Shown here: positions 1 to 6,563 of the stretch, piece by piece | Numbering within the stretch: the first letter of the stretch is position 1 | Layout: every line of letters begins with the position of its first letter | Source: an uncultured Janibacter sp. | GTDB lineage: Bacteria > Actinomycetota > Actinomycetes > Actinomycetales > Dermatophilaceae | NCBI GenBank assembly: GCA_946222495.1 | Contig: CAMICF010000024.1 | Location: forward strand, 1-20,615 | Reading direction: 5' to 3' | Length of the DNA: 20,615 nucleotides | The notes under the pieces: generated by a model | Databases searched by the model: none | What the model was told of the DNA's origin: nothing | The model's input: the letters and a program-made list of their open reading frames with translations, nothing else | Position numbers and translations under genes: made by a program

Positions 1-1112
1 GCCGCAAGCCGCGCGCGCTCGTCCTCGTCCCGACCCGCGAGCTCGCCATGCAGGTCAGCGACTCGCTCGAGCCGCTCGTCCACGTCGTCGGCCTGCGCCA
101 CAAGCTCGTCGCCGGCGGCCTCTCCTACACCGGCCAGATCGCGGCGCTGGACAAGGGTGTCGACGTCCTCGTCGCGACCCCCGGCCGCCTCGTCGACCTG
201 CTCGACCGCGGCGCGCTGACGCTCGACGAGGTCGAGGTGACCGTCCTCGACGAGGCCGACCACATGGCCGACATGGGCTTCCTCCCGTCCGTGACCCGGA
301 TCCTCGACGACTGCGGCGCCGGCGGGCAGAAGCTCCTCTTCTCCGCGACGCTCGATCGCGGTGTCGGTGACCTGGTCGACGCCTACATGACGGACCCGAT
401 CACGCACAGCACCAACGACGTCGCCGCGAGCGTCTCGACGATGGCGCACCACCTGCTCCTCATCGAGCCCCAGCTGAAGAAGCAGATCACCGCCCGCGTC
501 GCCTCGCGTCCCGGCCGGACCGTGATCTTCGCTCGGACCAAGCTCGGCTGCGAGCGGATCGCCGGCCAGCTGCGCGAGGAGGGCATCGCCGCGGCGGCCC
601 TCCACGGTGGTCTGACCCAGTCCTCGCGCAACAAGACCATCGGCGCCTTCCGCACCGGCTCGATCCCCGTGCTCGTCGCCACCGACGTCGCGGCCCGCGG
701 TATCCACGTCGACAACGTCTCCCTCGTCATGCAGGTCGACCCGCCGGCCGACCACAAGGACTACCTCCACCGCGCCGGGCGCACCGCCCGTGCCGGTGAG
801 GAGGGCGCCGTCGTGACCCTCGTCCTTCCGCACCAGCGCAAGGACGTCACCCGCATGGCCTCGCAGGCCGGGCTCGAGGCCCGCCCGACGAAGACCGGTC
901 TCGACGACGCGGTCTTCGAGGAGCTCGGTGCGACCGAGCCCAGCGGCGAGCCGATCTCGGACGCCGACCTCCGCAAGCTCGTCGATCCGCGCCCGGCGCG
1001 GCGTCACTCGGGCACCCGGGGTCCGCGCGGCGCCCGCAACCACCAGGGCGGCGGCAACCGTCGTCAGGGTGGCGGTCGACAGGGTGGGTACCAGGGGCGC
1101 TCCCGGGCCTAA
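1..1112 (+). CDS. DEAD-box RNA helicase, 5' end outside window
   Basis: ATP-dependent RNA helicase of superfamily 2, remodelling RNA duplexes or RNPs in the cytoplasm. The frame is open from base 3, before the first in-window ATG at 48, and reads PTREL (motif Ia) straight away, so the Q motif and Walker A lie upstream of the window. Further motifs follow in order: TPGR (Ib), DEAD within VLDEADHMADMGF (II), SAT (III), VIFARTK (IV), ATDVAARG (V) and HRAGRTAR (VI). After the helicase core comes a basic, Gly/Arg-rich tail with RGG-like and RQGG repeats, typical of RNA-binding extensions in actinobacterial RhlE/DeaD-type proteins. The exact subfamily cannot be fixed from this fragment. The gene ends with TAA at 1110-1112, unusual here because nearly all neighbours use TGA. 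That TAA also forms the start of the -10 hexamer of the next gene. Confidence 0.95.
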   Translation, partial: RKPRALVLVPTRELAMQVSDSLEPLVHVVGLRHKLVAGGLSYTGQIAALDKGVDVLVATPGRLVDLLDRGALTLDEVEVTVLDEADHMADMGFLPSVTRILDDCGAGGQKLLFSATLDRGVGDLVDAYMTDPITHSTNDVAASVSTMAHHLLLIEPQLKKQITARVASRPGRTVIFARTKLGCERIAGQLREEGIAAAALHGGLTQSSRNKTIGAFRTGSIPVLVATDVAARGIHVDNVSLVMQVDPPADHKDYLHRAGRTARAGEEGAVVTLVLPHQRKDVTRMASQAGLEARPTKTGLDDAVFEELGATEPSGEPISDADLRKLVDPRPARRHSGTRGPRGARNHQGGGNRRQGGGRQGGYQGRSRA

Positions 1113-1115
1113 GGT
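1110..1115 (+). promoter_or_regulatory. -10 element (TAAGGT) of leaderless yqgE-like gene
   Basis: TAAGGT fits the actinobacterial -10 pattern TANNNT and sits 6 nt before the ATG at 1122, so the transcript would begin at or next to the start codon. Its first three bases are the helicase stop codon. No convincing -35 is seen. No Shine-Dalgarno sequence lies in the short spacer, which supports leaderless translation. Confidence 0.55.
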
Positions 1116-1121
1116 CGAGAC

Positions 1122-1679
1122 ATGGAGTCCTCGCTCGCCGGCAAGCTGCTCGTGGCCACCCCCGAGCTCGGGGACGACCTGTTCACGCGCAGCGTCGTCT
1201 TCATGCTCCAGCACGACGAGGAGACCGCCGAGGGCGTCGTGCTGAACAAGCCGCTCGATGCCTCCGTCGACGAGGTCCTGCCCGGGTGGCAGGAGGGCGC
1301 CAGCGAGCCGCCCCGCGTCTTCCAGGGCGGGCCGGTCCAGCTCGACTCCGCGATCGGGCTGGCAGGCCTCCCGGGTGACACCGAGCCGCCGCCCGGGCTC
1401 CGGCGGCTCTTCGGCGCGGTCGCCCTCGTCGACCTCGACGCCCCGCAGGAGATCGTCTGGCCGCAGGTCAGCGCGCTGCGGATCTTCGCCGGCTACTCGG
1501 GGTGGAGCGCAGAGCAGCTGGCCGAGGAGCAGGCCAAGGGCGGCTGGTACGTCGTCGACGCGGAGGCACGGGACGTCTTCGACGACGACCCGGCCACGCT
1601 GTGGCGGCGGGTGCTGCGGCGCCAGAGCGGGCCGCTGGGGTGGGTGTCGACCTACCCGGTGGACCCGGCGCTCAACTGA
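1122..1679 (+). CDS. YqgE/AlgH family protein (DUF179)
   Basis: Protein of 185 aa, the usual length for the family. It opens with the family signature: LAGKLLVATPEL, then a Phe-rich VVFMLQHDEETAEGVVLNKPL and a GGPVQ motif near residue 70. In the second half, LRIFAGYSGWSAEQLAEE and the GWYVVDA segment are also typical. AlgH-type proteins are soluble; the biochemical role is not settled, although in Pseudomonas alg genes the family is linked to transcriptional control of alginate synthesis. It starts 9 bp after the helicase stop with its own -10 element, so it can be expressed independently of that gene. The ATG at 1122 aligns with the conserved N-terminus, so the start is secure. Confidence 0.93.
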   Translation: MESSLAGKLLVATPELGDDLFTRSVVFMLQHDEETAEGVVLNKPLDASVDEVLPGWQEGASEPPRVFQGGPVQLDSAIGLAGLPGDTEPPPGLRRLFGAVALVDLDAPQEIVWPQVSALRIFAGYSGWSAEQLAEEQAKGGWYVVDAEARDVFDDDPATLWRRVLRRQSGPLGWVSTYPVDPALN

Positions 1680-1690
1680 CTCCTCGCGCC

Positions 1691-1696
1691 TAGGAT
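1691..1696 (+). promoter_or_regulatory. -10 element (TAGGAT) of leaderless DUF3039 gene
   Basis: TAGGAT matches TANNNT and lies exactly 7 nt before the ATG at 1704, the spacing expected when transcription starts on the A of the start codon. It overlaps the alternative ATG at 1695, which argues that 1704 is the real start. Confidence 0.6.
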
Positions 1697-1703
1697 GGGC
1701 TCC

Positions 1704-2021
1704 ATGAGCACGCCCATCGACCCGAACCAGCCCGGCGCCCTTCCCGAGCCCGGTGGACCCGGCACGTCCACGGGGCTGCTCGAGCGCACCGACCCCGAGC
1801 CCCAGGTCGCCGAGCCGGGTGACCACGAGCGCTTCAGCCACTACGTCCGCAAGGAAAAGATCCTCGAGAGCGCCCTCTCCGGCGAGGCCGTCAAGGCCCT
1901 CTGCGGGAAGATGTGGGTGCCCGGGCGCGACCCGGAGAAGTTCCCGGTCTGCCCGATCTGCAAGGAGATCTACGACGGCCTCCGCGACCCCCAGGACGGC
2001 GACGACGGCGACGAGGGCTGA
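1704..2021 (+). CDS. DUF3039 family protein
   Basis: Small acidic protein of 105 aa from the chosen start (108 aa if the ATG at 1695 were used). The N-terminal 35 residues are Pro/Gly-rich and probably disordered. The conserved core reads HERFSHYVRKEKILES, then LCGKMWVPGRDP and a VCPICKEIYDGL segment; the single Cys and the CPIC pair look like a small metal-binding knuckle. The C-terminus is an Asp/Glu/Gly tail. DUF3039 proteins are widespread in Actinobacteria and have no assigned function that I know of. The start at 1704 is preferred because a TANNNT element precedes it by 7 nt. The next gene begins only 4 bp after the stop, so the two are probably cotranscribed. Confidence 0.88.
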   Translation: MSTPIDPNQPGALPEPGGPGTSTGLLERTDPEPQVAEPGDHERFSHYVRKEKILESALSGEAVKALCGKMWVPGRDPEKFPVCPICKEIYDGLRDPQDGDDGDEG

Positions 2022-2025
2022 TCGG

Positions 2026-2820
2026 GTGGAGGCCTTCTACCGGCGCCTCGACGAGGCGCTCTTCGAGTCCACGCCGGCCACCGCCGGCCCGTGGAGCCCG
2101 CACGCCCAGCACGCCGGCCCGCCCGCGGCGCTGCTCGCGCGCGCCATGGAGAGGCACGACTCCCGCCCCGAGATGCGGCTCGCCGACGTGCGGCTGGACA
2201 TCCTCGGCCCCATCCCGGTGGCGCCGCTGACCATCGAGGTCGAGGTGCTGCGGGGCGGTCGGTCGATGGAGCTGCTGCAGGCGACGGCCCTGGCCGACGG
2301 GCGGCCCGTGGCCGTGGCCCGCGCCTGGCGCATCGTCCGTGCACCGGAGGACTTCCCCGCGCTCACCGGTCGGCGGGCGGCGAGCATCGACCCCGTCCCC
2401 GAGGCGAAGGGCGACGGTCGCCTCCGGATGCCCGGCGCCCACGAGGACGGTTACCTCAGCGCGGTGGAGTGGCGCATCGTCGAGGGCGGCGTCGGCGCCG
2501 GCGGCGTCACCGTGGCCTGGGGGCGGCAGGTCGTCCCGCTCCTCGCGGACGAGGAGCCGACCCCGTGGCAGCGGACCCTCGTCCTCGCCGACTCCGGCGG
2601 GGGGATCACGCTCAGCGTCGACCCGCGCACGCACATGTTCATCAACTGCGACCTGCACGTCGTGCTGGACCGGGACCCCGAGGGGGAGTGGGTCCGGATG
2701 AGCTCCGAGGCGCTCGCGAGCCCCGGCCACGGCGGTACGGTGCGCACGACGCTCGCGGACCCTCGCGGCGACCTCGGGACCGGTCTGCAGACGATGGTGG
2801 CCCAGGAGGCGCGCTCCTGA
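2026..2820 (+). CDS. Acyl-CoA thioesterase family protein (double hotdog)
   Basis: Predicted acyl-CoA thioesterase-like protein of 264 aa. The N-terminal half (GPWSPHAQHAGPPAALLARAME, then LADVRLDILGPIP and a VEVLRGGRSMELLQA strand) resembles the TesB-like 4HBT_3 hotdog, which hydrolyses acyl-CoA to free acid and CoA. The second half (DPRTHMFINCDLHVVL, then SSEALASPGHGGTVRTTLADPRG) resembles the partner hotdog. Substrate cannot be read from sequence. The frame is open much further upstream, but that stretch shadows the DUF3039 gene. The GTG at 2026, 4 bp after the DUF3039 stop and with a GAGGG 8 nt before it, is the sensible start. It is the third gene in a tight + strand run. Confidence 0.85.
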   Translation: MEAFYRRLDEALFESTPATAGPWSPHAQHAGPPAALLARAMERHDSRPEMRLADVRLDILGPIPVAPLTIEVEVLRGGRSMELLQATALADGRPVAVARAWRIVRAPEDFPALTGRRAASIDPVPEAKGDGRLRMPGAHEDGYLSAVEWRIVEGGVGAGGVTVAWGRQVVPLLADEEPTPWQRTLVLADSGGGITLSVDPRTHMFINCDLHVVLDRDPEGEWVRMSSEALASPGHGGTVRTTLADPRGDLGTGLQTMVAQEARS

Positions 2821-2853
2821 CGGACGCCATTCGGAGTTGTCACCACGGCGATC

Positions 2854-2859
2854 TAAGGT
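2854..2859 (+). promoter_or_regulatory. -10 element (TAAGGT) before the SF2 helicase gene
   Basis: TAAGGT occurs 9 nt before the ATG at 2869 in the 48-bp gap after the thioesterase gene. With normal -10 to start-site spacing the mRNA would begin 0-3 nt before the ATG. No Shine-Dalgarno sequence is seen. A -35 is not convincing. Confidence 0.5.
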
Positions 2860-2868
2860 GTCCCTGCG

Positions 2869-4629
2869 ATGAGTCAGTCTGCAGCTTCCCACCTGTCACC
2901 CGCCTTCCCGAGGCGGGCCGCGTGGGGTACCGCCGGAGCGCTGCGTGCCTGGCAGGTCGAGGCCCTGCGCCGTTACCTCGACTCCGACCGCACCGACTTC
3001 CTCGCGGTCGCGACGCCGGGGGCCGGCAAGACGACCTTCGCCCTCCGGGTGGCCGCGGAGCTGCTCTCCGCCGGTGAGATCACCGGGGTGACCGTCGTGG
3101 CCCCCACCGAGCACCTCAAGACCCAGTGGGCCGATGCCGCCGGCCGGGTGGGCATCCACCTCGACCCTCGGTTCTCCAACACGACCGGGGTCACCTCCAG
3201 CGACTACGACGGCGTCGCCGTGACCTACGCCCAGGTCGCCTCCCGCCCGTCGGTCCACGAGGACCGGACCCGCGCCGAGCGCACGCTCGTCATCCTCGAC
3301 GAGATCCACCACGGCGGGGACAACAAGTCCTGGGGTGACGGGATCCGCCAGGCCTTCGAGCCGGCGGTGCGACGGCTCTCCCTGACGGGGACCCCCTTCC
3401 GCTCCGACACCAACCCGATCCCCTTCGTCGGCTACGAGTACGGCGACGACGGCATCCTCCGCTCGAGCAGCGACTACACGTACGGCTACGCCGAGGCGCT
3501 CCGCGACGGTGTCGTGCGGCCGGTGCTCTTCATGGCCTACGGCGGCGCCATGCGGTGGCGCACCCGCGCCGGCGACGAGGTGGCCGCCCGGCTCGGCGAG
3601 CCGATGACCAAGGACGTCACGGCGCAGGCCTGGCGCACCGCGCTGGACGCGAAGGGGGAGTGGATCCCCTCCGTCCTCGCCGCCGCCGACAAGCGCCTCA
3701 CCGAGGTCCGTCGCGGCGTGCCCGACGCCGGGGCCATGGTCATCGCCTCCAACCAGACGCAGGCCCGCGCCTATGCCCGGATCCTCCAGAGCCTCACCGG
3801 CGAGAAGCCCACCATCGTCCTCTCCGACGACTCGGGGGCCTCGCAGCGCATCGAGGAGTACGCGACGGGGACCTCGCGCTGGCTCGTCGCCGTCCGCATG
3901 GTCAGCGAAGGGGTCGACGTGCCCCGCCTGTGCGTCGGCGTCTACGCGACGTCCACCTCGACGCCGCTCTTCTTCGCCCAGGCCGTTGGGCGCTTCGTGC
4001 GGGCCCGCAGCCGTGGCGAGACCGCGTGCGTCTTCCTGCCGAGCGTCCCGACGATCCTCGCCCACGCCGGCGCCCTCGAGGAGGAGCGCGACCACGCGCT
4101 CGACCGCCCGGAGTCCGCGCAGGACGAGGCGCCGATGTGGTCCGAGGAGGAGGGCATGCTCGCGGAGGCCAACCGCAGCGAGTCCGCGAGCGACGACCTC
4201 CAGGGCTCCTTCGAGGCGCTCGAGTCCGATGCCCACTTCGACCACGTGCTCTACGACGCGCAGCAGTTCGGCCTGCACGCGGAGGTGGGGTCCGAGGACG
4301 AGCAGGACTACCTCGGCCTGCCCGGGCTGCTCGAGCCCGACCAGGTGCATGCCCTGCTCAGCGAGCGGCAGACGAAGCAGTCCAAGCGCACCGGGGGCAC
4401 CAAGCCCGCCGACGACGCCCCCGTCGCGGCACACCGTGCCCTCGCCGCGCAGCGCAAGGAGCTGAACAAGCTCGTCTCGGCCTACGCGAAGAAGACCGGC
4501 GCACCCCACGCCAACGTGCACATGGACCTCCGGAGGGCGTGCGGCGGCCCCGAGCTGGCCCAGGCCACGAGCGAGCAGGTCACCGAGCGGATCGAGCGGA
4601 TCCGCCGCTGGTTCGTCGGGCGTCGCTGA
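2869..4629 (+). CDS. DEAD/DEAH-box superfamily 2 helicase
   Basis: ATP-dependent SF2 helicase of 586 aa, related to the COG1061 (SSL2-like) group acting on DNA or RNA. A conserved Trp-Gln (RAWQVEAL, Q29) precedes Walker A TPGAGKTT (K54). Then come VVAPTEHLKTQW (Ia), LDEIHH (motif II, D144-H147), LTGTPFRSD (III, about 172-180), VASNQTQARAY-like domain 2, VRMVSEGVDVP (V) and QAVGRFVRAR (VI, about 371-380). After residue 400 there is an acidic region and then a charged domain (about 480-586, ERQTKQSKRT onward) that I do not recognise. Because motif VI has GRFVR rather than the QRIGR form, it sits closer to DNA-type helicases. It converges with the lrp-type gene, 18 bp between stops. Confidence 0.9.
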   Translation: MSQSAASHLSPAFPRRAAWGTAGALRAWQVEALRRYLDSDRTDFLAVATPGAGKTTFALRVAAELLSAGEITGVTVVAPTEHLKTQWADAAGRVGIHLDPRFSNTTGVTSSDYDGVAVTYAQVASRPSVHEDRTRAERTLVILDEIHHGGDNKSWGDGIRQAFEPAVRRLSLTGTPFRSDTNPIPFVGYEYGDDGILRSSSDYTYGYAEALRDGVVRPVLFMAYGGAMRWRTRAGDEVAARLGEPMTKDVTAQAWRTALDAKGEWIPSVLAAADKRLTEVRRGVPDAGAMVIASNQTQARAYARILQSLTGEKPTIVLSDDSGASQRIEEYATGTSRWLVAVRMVSEGVDVPRLCVGVYATSTSTPLFFAQAVGRFVRARSRGETACVFLPSVPTILAHAGALEEERDHALDRPESAQDEAPMWSEEEGMLAEANRSESASDDLQGSFEALESDAHFDHVLYDAQQFGLHAEVGSEDEQDYLGLPGLLEPDQVHALLSERQTKQSKRTGGTKPADDAPVAAHRALAAQRKELNKLVSAYAKKTGAPHANVHMDLRRACGGPELAQATSEQVTERIERIRRWFVGRR

Positions 4630-4647
4630 CGGCACTCCGGCCCCCGC

Positions 4648-5160
4648 TCACGCCTCGTGGGACGAAGGGCGGCGTGCGGCCTCCTCGACGAGGGCGCCGG
4701 TGCGCATCTCGAGGTGGGTCACGAGGCAGACCGAGGTGCTCGCCCGCAGCACGTGGGTGTCGTCGATGATCGCGTCGATGACGCGGCCGAGGTCCGCGTT
4801 GTCCCGGGCGACGATCCGGATGATGAGGTCGCCGGCGCCCGTCGTGGAGTGGATCTCGAGCACCTCGGGGATGCTCGTGAGGTGCTCGACGACCGCCTGG
4901 TGACCGAGCCGCTGGCGGATCTCGAGGGTGCACAGGGCGGTCACCGGGTAGCCCAGCGACGCCGGGTCGATCGTCGGCGCGAGGGACCGGATCACGCCCT
5001 TCGTCCGGAGCCGGTCGAGGCGCGCCTGCACCGTGCCCCGGGCCACGCCGAGCGCCCGGGAGGCCCCGAGCACACCGATCCCGGGCTGGTCGCTGAGGAG
5101 GGCGATGAGACGGGCATCGAGGTCGTCGATGGCGGGCGGGTGAGTGGGGGCCGCGTTCAT
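4648..5160 (-). CDS. Lrp/AsnC family transcriptional regulator
   Basis: Regulator of 170 aa. The N-terminus (IDDLDARLIALLSDQPGIGVLGASRALGVARGTVQARLDRLRTKGVI, about 11-57) is the AsnC-type helix-turn-helix. The rest (VTALCTLEIRQ, VLEIHSTTGAGDLIIRIVARD, VIDAIIDD, STSVCLVTHLEMR) is the RAM ligand-binding and oligomerisation domain. Family members form dimers and octamers, bind amino acids or related effectors, and often regulate a divergent neighbour. The neighbour here is hppD across a 108-bp spacer, so tyrosine or 4-hydroxyphenylpyruvate is a reasonable effector (inference). The ATG at 5160 is supported by a -35/-10 pair ending 6 nt before it. A long ORF that continues upstream in this frame across hppD is a shadow, not an extension. 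Confidence 0.93.
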   Translation of the reverse strand: MNAAPTHPPAIDDLDARLIALLSDQPGIGVLGASRALGVARGTVQARLDRLRTKGVIRSLAPTIDPASLGYPVTALCTLEIRQRLGHQAVVEHLTSIPEVLEIHSTTGAGDLIIRIVARDNADLGRVIDAIIDDTHVLRASTSVCLVTHLEMRTGALVEEAARRPSSHEA

Positions 5161-5166
5161 GGGCAG

Positions 5167-5196
5167 ATTGTCGCGTGCAGGCCGGGTGCCTGGCAA
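5167..5196 (-). promoter_or_regulatory. lrp-type gene promoter (leaderless)
   Basis: Read on the minus strand: -35 TTGCCA (plus 5191-5196, 5 of 6 to TTGACA), an 18-bp spacer, -10 GACAAT (plus 5167-5172, 4 of 6 to TATAAT), then 6 nt to the ATG at 5160. The sequence CAATCTG occurs twice on this strand, at the -10 (plus 5164-5170) and again at plus 5197-5203. The two copies are 33 bp apart, three helical turns, consistent with autoregulation by an Lrp-type protein. Confidence 0.65.
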
Positions 5197-5209
5197 CAGA
5201 TTGCGCAGC

Positions 5210-5240
5210 GTGTGCATCGCCGGCTGGCTGCGTTGCACAC
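5210..5240. promoter_or_regulatory. Inverted repeat, candidate operator in lrp-hppD spacer
   Basis: GTGTGCA at 5210-5216 and its exact reverse complement TGCACAC at 5234-5240 flank a 17-bp centre. Just outside and inside these arms, TTGCGCAGC (5201-5209) and GCTGCGTTG (5227-5235) are near-symmetric. The right arm overlaps the hppD -35, so a bound protein, most simply the divergent Lrp/AsnC product, would affect hppD transcription. Confidence 0.5.
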
Positions 5241-5261
5241 GCCACCAAGGGCCGCCATCCT
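5233..5261 (+). promoter_or_regulatory. hppD promoter (leaderless)
   Basis: TTGCAC (5233-5238) serves as -35, followed by a 17-bp spacer, a -10-like CATCCT (5256-5261), and 7 nt to the ATG at 5269. The -10 lacks the leading T, so it is weak and probably activator-dependent. Confidence 0.5.
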
Positions 5262-5268
5262 GACGACC

Positions 5269-6489
5269 ATGTCCAACACCGTGGTTGAACTCACCAGGCA
5301 GGAGCGCGAGGCCCAGCTCGACCTCGCCCAGCTCAAGCAGCTCGTCGGGCTCGTCGAGTACGACGAGGCGGCCGATCCCTTCCCGGTGACCGGGTGGGAC
5401 GCGATCGTCTTCGTCGTCGGCAACGCGACCCAGACGGCGCACTACTACCAGAGCGCCTGGGGCATGGAGCTCGTCGGCTACTCCGGCCCGGAGAACGGCC
5501 AGCTGGACCACAAGGCCTTCGTCCTGCGGTCCGGCTCCATCCGCTTCGTCGTCAAGGGCGCCGTCCGGCCGGACAGCCCGCTCATCGCCCACCACGCCCA
5601 GCACGGCGACGGCGTCGTCGACATCTCCCTCGAGGTGCCCGACGTCGACCGGTGCATCACGCAGGCGCGCACCGCCGGGGCCACGGTGCTCGAGGAGCCG
5701 CACGACGTGAGCGACGAGCACGGCACCGTGCGGATGGCGGCCATCGCCACGTACGGGGAGACCCGGCACACGCTCGTGCAGCGGGTCGTCGACGGCGTCG
5801 TCTACGGCGGGGCGTACCTCCCCGGCTACGTCGAGCGGACGTCGACCTTCGTCAAGCGGGACGGAGCGCCGAAGCGACTCTTCCAGGCGCTCGACCACAT
5901 CGTCGGCAACGTCGAGCTCGGCAAGATGGACGAGTGGGTGGACTTCTACCGCCGCGTCATGGGCTTCGCCAACATGGCCGAGTTCGTCGGTGACGACATC
6001 GCCACCGAGTACTCGGCGCTCATGTCCAAGGTCGTCGCCAACGGCAACCACCGGGTGAAGTTCCCGCTCAACGAGCCGGCCATCGCCAAGAAGCGGAGCC
6101 AGATCGATGAGTACCTCGACTTCTACACGGGCCCGGGTGCCCAGCACCTCGCGCTGGCGACCACCGACATCCTGCGCACGGTCGACGAGCTGCGCGCGGA
6201 GGGCGTGGAGTTCCTCGTGACCCCCGATGCGTACTACGAGGACCCGGAGCTGCGCTCGCGGATCGGGGAGGTCCGGGTGCCGATCGAGGAGCTCCAGTCG
6301 CGCGGCATCCTCGTCGACCGGGACGAGGACGGCTACCTGCTGCAGATCTTCACCAAGCCCTTGGGGGACCGGCCGACGGTCTTCTTCGAGATCATCGAGC
6401 GGCACGGCTCCCTCGGCTTCGGCAAGGGCAACTTCAAGGCGCTCTTCGAGTCGATCGAGCGCGAGCAGGACAAGCGCGGCAACCTCTGA
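5269..6489 (+). CDS. hppD: 4-hydroxyphenylpyruvate dioxygenase
   Basis: Non-haem Fe(II) enzyme that converts 4-hydroxyphenylpyruvate and O2 to homogentisate and CO2 in tyrosine catabolism. It has 406 aa, a normal length, with two VOC-type domains. The iron ligands are visible in the C-terminal domain: His210 in ALDHIVGNV, His293 in QHLALAT and Glu374 in VFFEIIER, followed by the typical GFGKGNFKALFESIEREQ C-terminal helix that closes the active site. The ATG at 5269 is chosen because it follows a -35/-10 pair and gives the family N-terminus; the frame is open further upstream only as a shadow of the regulator. Downstream catabolic genes such as homogentisate dioxygenase are not in the window, so regulation by the divergent Lrp-type gene is the main contextual clue. 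Confidence 0.97.
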   Translation: MSNTVVELTRQEREAQLDLAQLKQLVGLVEYDEAADPFPVTGWDAIVFVVGNATQTAHYYQSAWGMELVGYSGPENGQLDHKAFVLRSGSIRFVVKGAVRPDSPLIAHHAQHGDGVVDISLEVPDVDRCITQARTAGATVLEEPHDVSDEHGTVRMAAIATYGETRHTLVQRVVDGVVYGGAYLPGYVERTSTFVKRDGAPKRLFQALDHIVGNVELGKMDEWVDFYRRVMGFANMAEFVGDDIATEYSALMSKVVANGNHRVKFPLNEPAIAKKRSQIDEYLDFYTGPGAQHLALATTDILRTVDELRAEGVEFLVTPDAYYEDPELRSRIGEVRVPIEELQSRGILVDRDEDGYLLQIFTKPLGDRPTVFFEIIERHGSLGFGKGNFKALFESIEREQDKRGNL

Positions 6490-6497
6490 GTGGAGGC

Positions 6498-6514
6498 GGG
6501 CGGCAGGTCCGCCC
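6498..6514. terminator. GC-rich hairpin after hppD, possible terminator
   Basis: GGGCGG (6498-6503), a 5-nt loop, and CCGCCC (6509-6514) form a perfect 6-bp stem 8 bp after the hppD stop. No T-tract follows, so termination is only a possibility. Confidence 0.35.
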
Positions 6515-6529
6515 CGGAGCACCCACGGA

Positions 6530-6535
6530 TATAGT
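6530..6535 (+). promoter_or_regulatory. -10 element (TATAGT) of heme oxygenase gene
   Basis: TATAGT is the closest match to TATAAT in the window. It implies a start site near 6541-6542 and a leader of about 22 nt that carries a good ribosome binding site. No clear -35 is present at 16-18 bp. Confidence 0.6.
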
Positions 6536-6553
6536 GAGGTAACCCTCACCCAA
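6535..6553 (+). promoter_or_regulatory. DtxR/IdeR-type iron box over the heme oxygenase start site
   Basis: The 19 bases TGAGGTAACCCTCACCCAA match the DtxR/IdeR consensus TTAGGTTAGCCTAACCTAA at 14 of 19 positions, including both AGGT/ACC cores in correct register. Within it GTGAGG-TAAC-CCTCAC (6534-6549) is a perfect 6-bp inverted repeat. It overlaps the end of the -10 and the predicted start site, where an iron-loaded repressor would block transcription. Confidence 0.65.
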
Positions 6554-6557
6554 GGAG
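6552..6557 (+). promoter_or_regulatory. Strong Shine-Dalgarno sequence of heme oxygenase gene
   Basis: AAGGAG lies 6 nt before the ATG at 6564. It fixes the start and contrasts with the leaderless genes nearby. Confidence 0.75.
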
Positions 6558-6563
6558 CACCGG

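Noticed and set aside
2837..2859. TTGTCA (2837-2842) as -35 for the SF2 helicase promoter
   Set aside because: The spacer to TAAGGT is only 11 bp, too short for a sigma-70-type promoter.
2896..4635. 579-codon minus-strand frame opposite the SF2 helicase
   Set aside because: Composition is Gly/Val/Leu/Asp-rich antisense shadow with no motif; the plus-strand frame has all the helicase motifs.
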